The position numbers and the translations under genes were made by a program. DNA of 64,000 nt from Aestuariispira ectoiniformans (GTDB lineage: Bacteria; Pseudomonadota; Alphaproteobacteria; UBA8366; Aestuariispiraceae): contig NZ_CP062788.1 in NCBI RefSeq assembly GCF_025136295.1, forward strand, positions 124,001 through 188,000. The letters run 5' to 3'. Of the stretch, positions 18,837-28,818 are shown in pieces; position 1 is the first letter of the stretch; every line of letters begins with the position of its first letter. The notes under the pieces are model-generated. The model worked only from the letters and a program-made list of their open reading frames with translations, did no database searches and was not told the DNA's origin.

Positions 18837-19967
18837 ATGCCCAATCAAACGCAGTTGAACCTGTCAGATGTAAAAGCAGCCCTCAGCTTCATAGGCCGGG
18901 GCAATGACAAGCCGGGAACAGAGGTTCTGCCCCTTCTGACCGGGCTGGCCGCACGCACGATAGCCAGCGACAAGACACTGCGGGGGCGGGTCGCACAGTC
19001 ACGCTTTACAGAAATTCTGCTGCGCACGCTGACCACGCGCTTTGTCGTTCAAAACCGCGCGGTGGACGAACAACAGGTCGCCCGCATGATCTCCAGCGCC
19101 ACGCGATTTCAGCACCTGTCCATCAAGGACCAGACCCATTACATCCCTGTTCACCTGGAATCCGTGCCCTCCGACGAGACCATCGAACTGGGGCCGGTTA
19201 CCTTCCATCCCCTGGCTGCCTTTGCGACAACAGACCGCGCCCCAAAAAAAGACGTCGCCGCCTGGATCGGGCAGGCGGACCTGATTGCGGAGATTACCGT
19301 TCCTGCCTGTGAACCGGTCATGTCACGACGCCGCGCCGAACAGGCCGTCGCCCGCGCACGGGATATGATCCGCCTGCTCTCTGCCGAGGCCAGCCTCATG
19401 CCGGTTTCCCCCGACGCGGCGCATTCCCTGCCGTCTTGGACGATGGTGACCGGGGCCGTGCCTGCCGGTCTTCTGGAACAGGCAGGCAGCAGCCTGCGCT
19501 GTCTCGTGGAACCGGACGCTGTCTGGCCCCTGGCGGAACGCTTTTTGGACGCCGTTGGCTGGTATGCCATGGCAGCGCGGGAACCGGCGGAGGCGGCTGC
19601 AATCACGCTTTGGGTCAACGCCCTGGAACGTCTGACCATGACACGGGACCATGAACGCATAACGGATTGCGTCGCACGCCGGACCGCCCTTCTGGTCATG
19701 CGCGCGGATGAGGCCCTGGGCTATGAGGCGGGGCGCACCATGGCCGACAACCTCTATATGGTGCGATGCGGTCTGGTTCACGGGGCTCTGCGCCCCTTTG
19801 ACGCCTCCCTGCCCGGCGAGCGTATCGAGGCGGAACGGATCACCCGCATGTCCCTGCTGGGCAGCCTGGCATTTTTCGGGGAAGTAGGCCTCTTGAGTAC
19901 CCGGACGACAATCAAGAAGCTGGAAGATGCCTATGACGCCATGGAAAAACGGCTGCAATCACGGTAG
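18837..19967 (+). CDS. Unknown protein with a possible HEPN domain (R-x4-H motif)
   Basis: The 376-residue protein has no signal peptide or clear membrane helices. I do not recognise the N-terminal two thirds. The C-terminal region (about 225-320) is helical and ends in LYMVRCGLVHG, where Arg310-x4-His315 fits the R-x4-6-H motif of HEPN domains, as in ApeA-like proteins. HEPN proteins are often RNases, but some only bind nucleotides, so activity cannot be claimed. It lies 69 bp after mutS and 48 bp before the glnD ATG on the same strand. Codon use matches its neighbours. Confidence 0.6.
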   Translation: MPNQTQLNLSDVKAALSFIGRGNDKPGTEVLPLLTGLAARTIASDKTLRGRVAQSRFTEILLRTLTTRFVVQNRAVDEQQVARMISSATRFQHLSIKDQTHYIPVHLESVPSDETIELGPVTFHPLAAFATTDRAPKKDVAAWIGQADLIAEITVPACEPVMSRRRAEQAVARARDMIRLLSAEASLMPVSPDAAHSLPSWTMVTGAVPAGLLEQAGSSLRCLVEPDAVWPLAERFLDAVGWYAMAAREPAEAAAITLWVNALERLTMTRDHERITDCVARRTALLVMRADEALGYEAGRTMADNLYMVRCGLVHGALRPFDASLPGERIEAERITRMSLLGSLAFFGEVGLLSTRTTIKKLEDAYDAMEKRLQSR

Positions 19968-20015
19968 TAATTGAGCAGGAACGCTGTTGCCTCCGATCAA
20001 CTCTCAGGCTTTTTC

Positions 20016-22793
20016 ATGAAAAACCTCAAGAACCGCCGCAAGATTATCAACCGTCAGGCCCTGCAGGAAGCACTGGAAGCCGTTCTGGATAAGGACCTTT
20101 CCACCCAGAAACGGCGCGCGGAATGGCTGTCGCTTTATAAACAGGCCCTGAATGACGGCTATGCCGAGGTAAAGCGGCGTTTCATGAAAGACCAGGACGG
20201 CGCGCTGGCAGTCCTCGGCAACGCCTATGTTATCGACCAGCTTATCCGCGCCATGTATCACATGGCCGCCCGGCATCTGTATCCTTCCGCCAACCCGACC
20301 AAGGCGGAAAAACTCTGCATCATCGCGGTTGGCGGCTATGGCCGTGGCGAACTGGCGCCGCAATCCGACGTCGATCTCCTGTTCCTGCATGCCTACAAGC
20401 TTTCGCCGCGGGTGGAACAGATCGTCGAGGATATCCTTTATCTGCTGTGGGATCTGGGCCTGAAAGTCGGCCAGTCCACCCGCTCACTCGACGAATGTAT
20501 CCGTCAGGCAAAAAGCGATTGGACCATCTGCACCTCCATTCTTGAAGCCCGGTTCATCTGGGGAGAGAAGGCTCTGTTTACAGAGCTGCAAAAGCAATTC
20601 CGCAAACAGGTGATGGAAGGCCGGGAAAACGACTTTCTGGAAGCGAAACTTCACGAACGCGACGAACGGCACAACAAGATGGGGGACAGCCGTTATGTGC
20701 TGGAACCCAACATCAAGGACGGCAAAGGCGGTCTTCGCGACCTCCACACGCTGTATTGGATCACCAAATTCCTGTTCCAGGTCACCGATATCTCCGAATT
20801 GCCGGACAAGGGCAAACTGACCCAGTCGGAAGTCGAAGGCTTTACCAAGACACAGCAGTTCCTTTGGACACTGCGCTGTCACCTGCATTATCTGACCGGT
20901 CGCCCGGAAGACCGCCTGACCTTTGACGTACAGCCGGAACTGGCGCGCCTGATGGGTTATACGGACCATGCGGGTGCTACCGGCGTCGAGCGCTTCATGA
21001 AGCACTATTTCCTGATCGCCAAGGATGTCGGCAACCTGACCCGGATTTTCTGTGCCGCCTTCGAGGCCAATTCAAAGCGCCGCCGCCTGCTCGATCTGCC
21101 CAAACGGGTGTTCCGGCGCGATATCGAAGGCTTTCCGGTCGAAAGCGGCCGCCTGACGGTGGACGATGCAAGGCGTTTCGAGAAGAAACCGGTTGATATG
21201 CTGCGCATCTTCCGCGCCTCGCAGCGTCAAAATGTGGATATTCATCCCGATGCACTTCAGGCCATCACCCGCAAGCTCCGCTATCTGAATAAGAAAATCC
21301 AGAAAAGCCCGGAGGCAAACGCTGTCTTCCTCGACATCCTGACCGCGAAGGAAGACCCGGAAGTCACCCTGCGCCATATGAACGAATGCGGTTTGTTTGG
21401 CCGCTTCATGCCAGACTTTGGACGTGTCGTCGCGCAGATGCAGTATGACATGTACCATGTCTATACCACCGATGAGCATACGATCCGGGCCATCGGCATT
21501 TTGAACAGGATCGAAAATGGCAGACTGGCCAGCGACCATCCTGTTGCCAGCCAGATCATCGACAAGGTTCTCAGCCGCGAGGTCCTTTATGTCGCCGTCC
21601 TGCTGCATGATATCGCCAAGGGACGCGGCGGCGACCATTCCGTGCTGGGTGCGGACCTCGCCCGCAAGATTTGCCCGCGCCTGGGCCTCACCGATGAACA
21701 GAGCGAAACCGTGGCCTGGCTGGTGCTGCATCACCTGGCCATGTCGGAGACGGCCTTCAAACGGGATCTGGGGGACCCGAAGACGATCCAGGATTTTGTC
21801 GGTCTGGTTCAATCGCCGGAGCGCCTGCGCCTGCTGTTATGTCTGACGGTTGTGGATATCCGCGCCGTGGGGCCGAAGGTCTGGAACAACTGGAAGGCCA
21901 CCCTGCTGCGGGAACTCTATTACCGGGCGGAAGACCTCATGTCCGGCGGCATGCTGGAGGAAGGCCGGGATATGCGGGCCGACGCGTTGCGGGACCAATT
22001 GCGGGAACGCCTTTCCCAATGGCCCCAGAATGACGTCGACGCCCATCTCAGCCGCGGCGGCACATCCTATTTCCTGTCCTACGACCTGGACAGCCTTGTG
22101 CGTCAGGCGGAGCTGATCCGCGTGGCACAGTCTCACGGTGAAGACCTGACCCTGGACGTTCTGGTGGACCGGGAAAAGGCCGTCACGGAACTGACCATCT
22201 ACGCCCCCGACCATCCGGGCCTGTTCTCACGCCTGTCGGGTGCAGTCGCCGTCTGCGGCGCGTCGATTGTCGAGGCAAAAATCCACACCTTTAGCGACGG
22301 CATGGCGCTGGATACCTTCCTGATCCAGGATTCACATGGGGCAGCCTTCAAACACACCGGCCGCGCCAGCCCCCTGGAAGAAACCATCCGCAAGGTTCTC
22401 TCTGGCGAAATGCGCCCGCTTCAGGAGTTGGAAAAGCGTGCGCGTACAGGCTTGAAAAGCCGTACGGATGTTTTCACCGTCGCGCCGCGTGTGCTGATCG
22501 ACAACAAGGCCTCCAACACACATACGGTCATCGAGGTCAACGGTCGCGACCGCCCCGGCCTGCTGTTCCAGCTTACCAGCACATTGACCCGTCTCGGGTT
22601 GCAGATCGGCAAGGCCAAGATTTCCACTTTCGGCGAACAGGTGGTCGACGTCTTCTATGTGAAAGATGTATTCGGCCTGAAAATCGACCATGAGAACAAG
22701 TTGAAGCAGATCAGGACCATGATGCTGGATGCGCTGAAGCAGAATGCAACCAGCAACAGAACCGGCAAGGCAGACAGGCGGGCAGCCGAATAA
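20016..22793 (+). CDS. glnD: Bifunctional uridylyltransferase/uridylyl-removing enzyme GlnD
   Basis: The 925-residue protein contains a nucleotidyltransferase domain (GGYGRGELAPQSDVDLLFLH), a GlnD-type helical domain and an HD domain (LLHDIAKGRGGDHS). Two C-terminal ACT domains follow (ELTIYAPDHPGLFSRLSG and EVNGRDRPGLLFQLTS). It uridylylates and deuridylylates PII proteins in response to glutamine and so controls nitrogen assimilation. The start is uncertain. The ATG at 20016 has CAGG 7 bp upstream. A TTG at 19971 would add 15 residues but has no ribosome site. Confidence 0.94.
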   Translation: MKNLKNRRKIINRQALQEALEAVLDKDLSTQKRRAEWLSLYKQALNDGYAEVKRRFMKDQDGALAVLGNAYVIDQLIRAMYHMAARHLYPSANPTKAEKLCIIAVGGYGRGELAPQSDVDLLFLHAYKLSPRVEQIVEDILYLLWDLGLKVGQSTRSLDECIRQAKSDWTICTSILEARFIWGEKALFTELQKQFRKQVMEGRENDFLEAKLHERDERHNKMGDSRYVLEPNIKDGKGGLRDLHTLYWITKFLFQVTDISELPDKGKLTQSEVEGFTKTQQFLWTLRCHLHYLTGRPEDRLTFDVQPELARLMGYTDHAGATGVERFMKHYFLIAKDVGNLTRIFCAAFEANSKRRRLLDLPKRVFRRDIEGFPVESGRLTVDDARRFEKKPVDMLRIFRASQRQNVDIHPDALQAITRKLRYLNKKIQKSPEANAVFLDILTAKEDPEVTLRHMNECGLFGRFMPDFGRVVAQMQYDMYHVYTTDEHTIRAIGILNRIENGRLASDHPVASQIIDKVLSREVLYVAVLLHDIAKGRGGDHSVLGADLARKICPRLGLTDEQSETVAWLVLHHLAMSETAFKRDLGDPKTIQDFVGLVQSPERLRLLLCLTVVDIRAVGPKVWNNWKATLLRELYYRAEDLMSGGMLEEGRDMRADALRDQLRERLSQWPQNDVDAHLSRGGTSYFLSYDLDSLVRQAELIRVAQSHGEDLTLDVLVDREKAVTELTIYAPDHPGLFSRLSGAVAVCGASIVEAKIHTFSDGMALDTFLIQDSHGAAFKHTGRASPLEETIRKVLSGEMRPLQELEKRARTGLKSRTDVFTVAPRVLIDNKASNTHTVIEVNGRDRPGLLFQLTSTLTRLGLQIGKAKISTFGEQVVDVFYVKDVFGLKIDHENKLKQIRTMMLDALKQNATSNRTGKADRRAAE

Positions 22794-22953
22794 ACTCAAA
22801 CGCCCCCTATTTCTGTCGCCACAGCCCGGTCATCTGCAATTTTCAGCCTGCCTCCAATTATGCATTGGCCCGCTGCGTGAAACAGGTTAAGACGTCAGCA
22901 AACGATAGTAACGACTTGCGATACAATCTCGCGGACGCCACTTTGGTATTGTA

Positions 22954-25494
22954 ATGAGCGTCATCAACACCCAACGCGGTCGGATTCGCGCGGTCCTGGG
23001 CCCCACGAATACCGGCAAGACCCATCTCGCCATCGAGCGGATGCTGGGCCATACCTCCGGCATGATCGGTTTCCCGTTGCGCCTGCTGGCGCGTGAAAAC
23101 TATGACCGGATATGCAGGCTGAAGGGTGTTTCCTCCGTCGCACTTATCACAGGCGAAGAAAAGATCATCCCGGCCAATCCGCGCTGGTATGTCTGCACGG
23201 TGGAATCCATGCCACTGGACAAGATGGTCGAATTCCTGGCCGTCGACGAAATCCAGCTTTGCGCGGACCGCGACCGTGGCCATATCTTCACCGACCGCCT
23301 GCTCCATGCCCGCGGTTTGGAAGAAACAATGTTCCTGGGTGCAGATACCATCGCAGACCTGATCAAACTGCTGGTGCCGGACGCAGAGATCGAAAGCCGC
23401 CCGCGCTTTTCCACCCTTTCTTACGTCGGCTCCAAAAAACTGACCCGCCTGCCGCGCCGCTGTGCGGTCGTCGCCTTTTCCGTCAATGACGTCTATGCCC
23501 TGGCGGAGACCATTCGCCAGCATCGCGGCGGCACCGCCGTCGTGCTTGGTGCCTTGAGCCCGCGCACGCGCAATGCGCAGGTGGACATGTATCAGGCGGG
23601 CGAGGTTGATTATCTGGTCGCGACGGACGCCATCGGCATGGGTCTGAACATGGACGTGGACCATGTGGCCTTTGCCGCCACCCGGAAATATGACGGCCAT
23701 GCCATGCGCCCGTTGAGCGCCGCCGAGGTCGGGCAGATCGGCGGACGCGCCGGGCGTCATATGAACGACGGTAGTTTCGGGGTTACCAACAATCTGCATG
23801 ATTTCGACGAAGACCTGGTCGAAGCTGTCGAGAACCATGAGTTTCAGAAGATCACGCAAATCCAGTGGCGTAACCGCAGGCTGGACTTCCGCTCGCCCAA
23901 GCTTTTGATCCGAAGCCTGCAACATGGCTCCAGCCGCCGCGAACTGGTGCGCACCCGTGATGCGGAAGACCATCTGACGCTGCTGTCCCTCATGCGCAAT
24001 GAAGAGGTCATGCAGCGTGCCGATGGCACTCGGCGCATGCAGATGCTGTGGGACCTGTGCCAGGTCCCCGACTTTCGCAAGGTCACCCCGGATCATCACG
24101 CGGAACTGGTCGGCGATCTCTTCATACAGCTTTGCGACCATGGACGCATACCCGACGACTTCCTCGCCGGGCGCATCAATCGCCTCGACAAGACAGAAGG
24201 CGATATCGACATGCTGACCCAGCGGCTGGCCTATATCCGGACCTGGGCCTATGTGGCGAACCGGCAGAACTGGCTGCGCGACGCGGTTCACTGGCAGGAA
24301 CGCACCCGCGCCATTGAGGACATGATATCGGATGCGCTGCACGACCGGTTGATGCAGCGCTTCGTCGACAAACGCGCGACAGCGCTCAACCGAAAAGGCA
24401 AGGATACGCCTGCCTTGTTTACCGCCATAGGCAAGGACAATCAGGTTCTGGTCGAAGGCCATATCGTCGGCCGCATCACCGGTTTCCGTTTTCAGCCGGA
24501 CCGCGCCCGCGACGCCCGCGAGGCCAAGGCCCTGCACACCGCAGCCGCCCCGGCCTTCGCCCAGGAAATGGCCGACCGTGTTGCAAGGCTGGAAAAAGCC
24601 GAGGACAAGGACATTCATCTCACCGCCCAAGGCATCATAAGCTGGGGTGAAATTGAGATCGCACGGCTGCGGAAAGGTCGTAACCTGCTGGAACCCTCCG
24701 TGGAACTCACCCCCAATGATATTGCCGACGGCGGCCTGCAGGCCCGCATCGTCACCCGCCTGGAAAAATGGCTGCAGGCCTATCTGGCGGACAGGCTGCG
24801 CATCCTGATCGCGCCAAAGACGGACAAGATGTCGCCACCCGCCAGGGGATTGCTGTTCCAGCTTCGTGAGGGGCTGGGCAGTTGCCGGGCAGATCAGGCG
24901 CGGGAACAGACCGGCAGCCTGACCGAAGAAGATCGCATCCTTTTTGCCAAGATGGGCCTCAGGATGGGCCGGGACTGGATTTATCTGGAGCGCCTTTTGA
25001 AACCCGCCGCGATCCGGCTGCGGGCAATTCTTTGGGCTGCCTTCCACGATGTTGAGCTTCCCGCGATCCCGGCAAAACAGCGTTTCTCCCTGCCCGGCGA
25101 TATGGCAACGACCGACGCCTGGGCCCATCTGGGATATGGTCTGATCGGCCCGGTTGCCCTGCGTCAGGACAGGGTTGAGCGTTTCTCTGCGATGTTGCGG
25201 AAACTGGCAAAGACCTCGCCTTTTACCATCCCGCCCGAAATGATGCAGATCACCGGCTGCACGGAAACCGACGTCCGGAATCTGTTGCGTGGCATGGGTG
25301 GAAAACGCGACAAAGAGACTGGCGAATGGTCGCTGCATGTCAAGGGACGCAAGCGACGCAAAAATGTCACATTTCAGACAAAAGATAACCACGGCGCGAA
25401 AGGAAAGATAAAACGACATAGTAGAAAATCGAAATCTATGTCAGAATCAGACTCGCCGTTTGCAGCATTAAAAGGGTTGCTGGACAAACAATGA
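22954..25494 (+). CDS. SUV3-like superfamily 2 RNA helicase
   Basis: The 846-residue protein has Walker A GPTNTGKT (16-23), a DEIQ Walker B box (98-101) and the helicase C-terminal motifs (VATDAIGMGLNMDVDHVAF and QIGGRAGRH). This matches the mitochondrial degradosome helicase SUV3 and its alphaproteobacterial relatives. The C-terminal 350 residues are a helical extension that ends in a basic tail (GRKRRKN, IKRHSRKSKS) likely to bind RNA. The gene overlaps the S4-domain gene by 4 bp (ATGA), so the two are coupled. The role in RNA unwinding or turnover is inferred from the family. Confidence 0.9.
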   Translation: MSVINTQRGRIRAVLGPTNTGKTHLAIERMLGHTSGMIGFPLRLLARENYDRICRLKGVSSVALITGEEKIIPANPRWYVCTVESMPLDKMVEFLAVDEIQLCADRDRGHIFTDRLLHARGLEETMFLGADTIADLIKLLVPDAEIESRPRFSTLSYVGSKKLTRLPRRCAVVAFSVNDVYALAETIRQHRGGTAVVLGALSPRTRNAQVDMYQAGEVDYLVATDAIGMGLNMDVDHVAFAATRKYDGHAMRPLSAAEVGQIGGRAGRHMNDGSFGVTNNLHDFDEDLVEAVENHEFQKITQIQWRNRRLDFRSPKLLIRSLQHGSSRRELVRTRDAEDHLTLLSLMRNEEVMQRADGTRRMQMLWDLCQVPDFRKVTPDHHAELVGDLFIQLCDHGRIPDDFLAGRINRLDKTEGDIDMLTQRLAYIRTWAYVANRQNWLRDAVHWQERTRAIEDMISDALHDRLMQRFVDKRATALNRKGKDTPALFTAIGKDNQVLVEGHIVGRITGFRFQPDRARDAREAKALHTAAAPAFAQEMADRVARLEKAEDKDIHLTAQGIISWGEIEIARLRKGRNLLEPSVELTPNDIADGGLQARIVTRLEKWLQAYLADRLRILIAPKTDKMSPPARGLLFQLREGLGSCRADQAREQTGSLTEEDRILFAKMGLRMGRDWIYLERLLKPAAIRLRAILWAAFHDVELPAIPAKQRFSLPGDMATTDAWAHLGYGLIGPVALRQDRVERFSAMLRKLAKTSPFTIPPEMMQITGCTETDVRNLLRGMGGKRDKETGEWSLHVKGRKRRKNVTFQTKDNHGAKGKIKRHSRKSKSMSESDSPFAALKGLLDKQ

Positions 25495-25877
25495 GTAATG
25501 AAACGCAGGAAAAACTGCGTGTCGACAAATGGCTGTGGTACGCACGTTTCTTCAAGACGCGCACGCTCGCTGCGACGATGGTTTCCGGCGGCCATATGCG
25601 CATCAACAGACAACCCGCCCGCAAACCCGGCACAACCGTCAAGGTCGGGGATATCCTGACCTTTCCCCAAGGCCCTCATATCCGTGTCATCGAAATCGTC
25701 GCCCTGGCGGACCGTCGTGGTCCGGCGCCGGAGGCACAGCAGTTGTATGAGGACCTGGATCCCCCTCAACCCAAACCAAAAAACGAAACACCCGAAGCGG
25801 CCTTGCGTGAAAAGGGAGCTGGTCGCCCCACGAAAAAAGAACGCCGTGAAACGGATCGGCTAAAAAGCGTTTTCTAA
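25491..25877 (+). CDS. S4-domain RNA-binding protein (Hsp15-like)
   Basis: The 128-residue protein opens with an S4 fold, LRVDKWLWYARFFKTRTLAATMVSGG...INRQPARKPGTTVKVGD, as in HslR/Hsp15, which binds ribosomal RNA in stalled 50S subunits. The C-terminal third is basic and disordered (GAGRPTKKERRETDRLKSVF), typical of the family. Translational coupling to the helicase suggests a common role in RNA or ribosome maintenance. Confidence 0.88.
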   Translation: MSNETQEKLRVDKWLWYARFFKTRTLAATMVSGGHMRINRQPARKPGTTVKVGDILTFPQGPHIRVIEIVALADRRGPAPEAQQLYEDLDPPQPKPKNETPEAALREKGAGRPTKKERRETDRLKSVF

Positions 25878-25892
25878 GGAGTAAGAAGGCAG

Positions 25893-26366
25893 ATGTGGTC
25901 CAAAATTCGAAAATTCCTCTTCATCGGATATGGTGAATCCGATTCCGGGGCAAAACAGCATTCTCTCGACGAATTGTATATCGCCGCCGCCGCCTTGATG
26001 GTGGAAGCGGCCCTGCTGGATGGCGAGCTGGATGACGATGAACGTGCAACAATCGTTGCCGCCTGCAAAAGCCATTTCAGCATTGACTGCGAGACCGCAC
26101 ATAAATTGTTGGACGAGGCAGTCATACGGCAGGAAAACGCTGTGGACATCCACAGCTTCGTCAACAAATTTGCGCCGAAATTCGACCATGACGAACGATT
26201 GAAGATCGTCGAGATGCTATGGGAAGTGGTCTATGCGGACGGGGAACTGCACCCCTATGAAGCAAACCTGCTGCGCCGTGTTTCCGGGTTGCTGGGCATC
26301 AAGGACCAGGAAAGCGGTGACGTTCGCAAATCCGTTTTGAACCGTCAGGCCCCCGCGGGCGCGTAA
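25893..26366 (+). CDS. TerB-like domain protein
   Basis: The 157-residue protein has the TerB helical domain: LYIAAAALMVEAALLDGELDDDERATIVA and a second acidic stretch, VVYADGELHPYEANLLRRVSGLLGI. The paired D-G-E-L loops are the family's metal-binding-like sites. An AAGGAG site precedes the ATG. The name derives from tellurite clusters, but no other ter genes are here, so a resistance role is not supported. It follows the S4 gene by 15 bp and probably shares its transcript. Confidence 0.82.
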   Translation: MWSKIRKFLFIGYGESDSGAKQHSLDELYIAAAALMVEAALLDGELDDDERATIVAACKSHFSIDCETAHKLLDEAVIRQENAVDIHSFVNKFAPKFDHDERLKIVEMLWEVVYADGELHPYEANLLRRVSGLLGIKDQESGDVRKSVLNRQAPAGA

Positions 26367-26376
26367 CAGACGCCCG

Positions 26377-27663
26377 TCAATCGGTTTCCAATCCCTTCGG
26401 GCCGGTGCCTGCCTCACCGGTCCGAAGCGGAATCAGCAAACCCAATCCCAGCGCCAGAAAGACCAGGATGGTCACCATGCCGAGGCGCTGGCTATCGAAA
26501 ACGCTTGTCACCCAGGCCAGGACCAATGGCCCCAGAAACGCCGTCGCCTTGCCCGACAGGGCGTAAAGCCCAAAGAACTCCGAACGCAAGGCCTCCGGCG
26601 TCAGACGCGCCATCAGGGACCGGCTCGCGGCCTGGGACGGGCCAATGAATGTTCCCACAATGATGCCAACGGTCCAGAAGACCGTTTTGCTTTCGGTCGT
26701 GAAGGCGATTGTGCCGAGCAGGATCAACGCCACCAGGGAAATCACCAGAACCGTCTTGCCCCCCCATTTGTCGTCCAGAAAGGCGAAAAGCGCCGCGCCC
26801 AGTCCGGCAGTTACATTCAGGGCGATACCGAACATGATCACCTCCGACAGCTTCATCCCGAAGGCGCCCGCCGCAAAAATTCCGCCAAAGGCAAAAAGCG
26901 TATTCAGCCCGTCGGTATAGATCATGCGCGCCAAAAGGAACAAAAACGCCGTGCGATAGGTGCGATAGTGGCGGAAGGTGGAAAACAGGCTTCTGACGCC
27001 CGACTTCACAGCAATACCCATTGGCTGTGTGGCACGCGGCTTTTCCCTGACAAACAGAAAGGTTGGCAGGCAGAAAACAGCAAACCACAGGGCGACCAGA
27101 ATGGTGGTCGCGCGGACATGAGCCGCCCCTTCCTTGGTAATGCCGAACAGGGGTGTGTCGGTCTGCACGAAACCGAACAAGGCAATGACCAGCGCACAAA
27201 GCCCCCCCAGATAACCAAGCCCCCAGCCCCATCCGGAGATGCGCCCGTAATAGTCCGGGCTTGCCACATCGGGCAGCATGGCATTGTAAAACACCATCCC
27301 CAGTTCAAAGCCGATCGTCGCCACGATTATCCCCGCCACAGCGATTGGAATGGCGCTCTCATCCGGGGTCACGAACCACAGCGATGCGGTCGCCACCATG
27401 CAAAGAACCGAAAAGACCGCCAGCCACGCCTTGCGGCCACCGCTGAAATCCGCGATTGCACCACAGACCGGGGCCAGAACCGCAATCAGGATCGCCGCAG
27501 TCGCCATGGCATTGCCCCAGATCGCCTGACCGCTGACCGGGTTTTCTGCAACAGCCGTGGTAAAATAGGTGGCAAAGACAAAGGTTGTGATGACGGTGGG
27601 AAACGCGGAATTCGCCAGATCATAGAGGCACCAGGAAATGGTTCCGCGCTTTTCATAGGCCAT
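26377..27663 (-). CDS. MFS transporter, Atg22/UMF1-like
   Basis: The 428-residue membrane protein starts MAYEKRGTISWCLYDLANSAFPTVITTFVFATYF. The YDLANSAF motif in the first helix marks the UMF1/Atg22 branch of the major facilitator superfamily. About twelve membrane helices can be traced. Yeast Atg22 exports amino acids from the vacuole, while the bacterial substrate is unknown. An in-frame ATG at 27696 would add eleven residues. The gene is convergent with the TerB-like gene and divergent from the YbjQ gene. Confidence 0.85.
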   Translation of the reverse strand: MAYEKRGTISWCLYDLANSAFPTVITTFVFATYFTTAVAENPVSGQAIWGNAMATAAILIAVLAPVCGAIADFSGGRKAWLAVFSVLCMVATASLWFVTPDESAIPIAVAGIIVATIGFELGMVFYNAMLPDVASPDYYGRISGWGWGLGYLGGLCALVIALFGFVQTDTPLFGITKEGAAHVRATTILVALWFAVFCLPTFLFVREKPRATQPMGIAVKSGVRSLFSTFRHYRTYRTAFLFLLARMIYTDGLNTLFAFGGIFAAGAFGMKLSEVIMFGIALNVTAGLGAALFAFLDDKWGGKTVLVISLVALILLGTIAFTTESKTVFWTVGIIVGTFIGPSQAASRSLMARLTPEALRSEFFGLYALSGKATAFLGPLVLAWVTSVFDSQRLGMVTILVFLALGLGLLIPLRTGEAGTGPKGLETD

Positions 27664-27744
27664 TGCGTGACTGCCCCTGTCTGATATCGTTGTCATTACC
27701 CAGGCGCAGCCTATTGAAAATTTTGATAAAGAGGAAGGCTCAAC

Positions 27745-28065
27745 ATGATCGTCTCCACCACCGATTCCATCGAAGGAAAACGCATTGTCGCCTATCATGG
27801 TATTGTCAGTGGCGAAACCATCTTCGGCGCGAATGTCTTCCGCGACTTCTTCGCAGGCATCCGCGACCTTGTCGGCGGGCGCTCCGGCTCATACGAAAAG
27901 GTCCTGAGCGAAGGCAAGGAAACCGCGATCGAAGACATGGTCGCCCGTGCGGAACAGGCCGGCGCCAACGCGGTAATCGGATGCGACCTGGACTATGAAG
28001 CCATCGGCCAGAACAGCTCGATGTTGATGGTTGTCGCCAGCGGCACCGCCGTCACCGTTGAATAA
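27745..28065 (+). CDS. YbjQ/UPF0145 family protein
   Basis: The 106-residue protein starts [32 protein letters not shown] and ends in a glycine-rich beta region ([13 protein letters not shown]...[11 protein letters not shown]). This is the YbjQ family, which forms homopentamers and has no settled function. An AGAGGAAGG site precedes the ATG. It stands alone between divergent and convergent neighbours. Confidence 0.88.
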   Translation: MIVSTTDSIEGKRIVAYHGIVSGETIFGANVFRDFFAGIRDLVGGRSGSYEKVLSEGKETAIEDMVARAEQAGANAVIGCDLDYEAIGQNSSMLMVVASGTAVTVE

Positions 28066-28077
28066 TCCGGTTCCGTC

Positions 28078-28818
28078 CTAGCCTGAAAAGGACATCAGGG
28101 CGGCGGCGAGAATTCGCCCGCCGCCTTTTTCCTGCAGCAGGACCGCACAGCCGCCATCCCCTGGCACCTGTTCATTTGACAGCGCCAGGTCCATGGCCCC
28201 GCCCTTCCAACTGCCGACCGTATCCAGGGACCGGACCACATGGGCGTTGGTCATCGTGCGGCCCGCATTTTCCCCCCGTTTCACTTTGGTTTCATGCTTT
28301 TTGTCAAAGCTGACCAGAACGATATCAAAGGAACGCGGCGCATCGGGCCCGTCAATTGATACCGCAACACCATTATCCCCATGGGTCAGTGTTACCGACG
28401 GGGTAAAATCAAGCTTGTCCTGCCGCGCCAGCTTGATCGCCATTTCCACCGCCGAGCGCTTGGACCCGATTTCATGACGCCAGCCATCAATCACCATTTG
28501 CGGGGTGTAGACATATCTCTGCTCCAGATTGGCCGCATAGCGACGCTGACGGTTTGTAAAGGCAGGCTTCGCAAAGGGATCAGCCCAACCAATGTAATCC
28601 CAGTAATCAACGTGGAATTCCAACGCGACGATATCGTCCCGCCGTGCCAGTTCCTGTAGGTAGGCATCGGCGGGCGGGCAACTGTTGCAACCCTGACTGG
28701 TAAACAACTCAACAACCACGGCTGATTGTGTGGCGGACCCCGCCAATGCCCCGCCGGGAAAGTTCGCGACGGCCATAGCAGCAAAGATCAGGGCGTAAAG
28801 GATGTTCGTCTTTTTCAT
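28078..28818 (-). CDS. DUF1223 thioredoxin-fold secreted protein
   Basis: The 246-residue protein has an N-terminal signal peptide (MKKTNILYALIFAAMAVANFP). DUF1223 follows with the motif VVELFTSQGCNSCPPADAYL, where C-N-S-C is a thioredoxin-like active site. A redox role in the periplasm is likely but unproved. The ATG at 28818 fits the signal peptide. A GTG/ATG twelve codons upstream is possible. It converges on the YbjQ gene with 12 bp between stops. Confidence 0.82.
   Translation of the reverse strand: MKKTNILYALIFAAMAVANFPGGALAGSATQSAVVVELFTSQGCNSCPPADAYLQELARRDDIVALEFHVDYWDYIGWADPFAKPAFTNRQRRYAANLEQRYVYTPQMVIDGWRHEIGSKRSAVEMAIKLARQDKLDFTPSVTLTHGDNGVAVSIDGPDAPRSFDIVLVSFDKKHETKVKRGENAGRTMTNAHVVRSLDTVGSWKGGAMDLALSNEQVPGDGGCAVLLQEKGGGRILAAALMSFSG

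Noticed and set aside
22858-25419. A minus-strand open frame of 853 codons opposite the helicase gene
   Set aside because: The helicase motifs are on the plus strand. The antisense translation has the low-complexity character of a shadow frame.
25893-26366. A tellurite-resistance function for the TerB-like protein
   Set aside because: No terC, terD or other ter gene is present, and the TerB fold occurs widely outside tellurite clusters.
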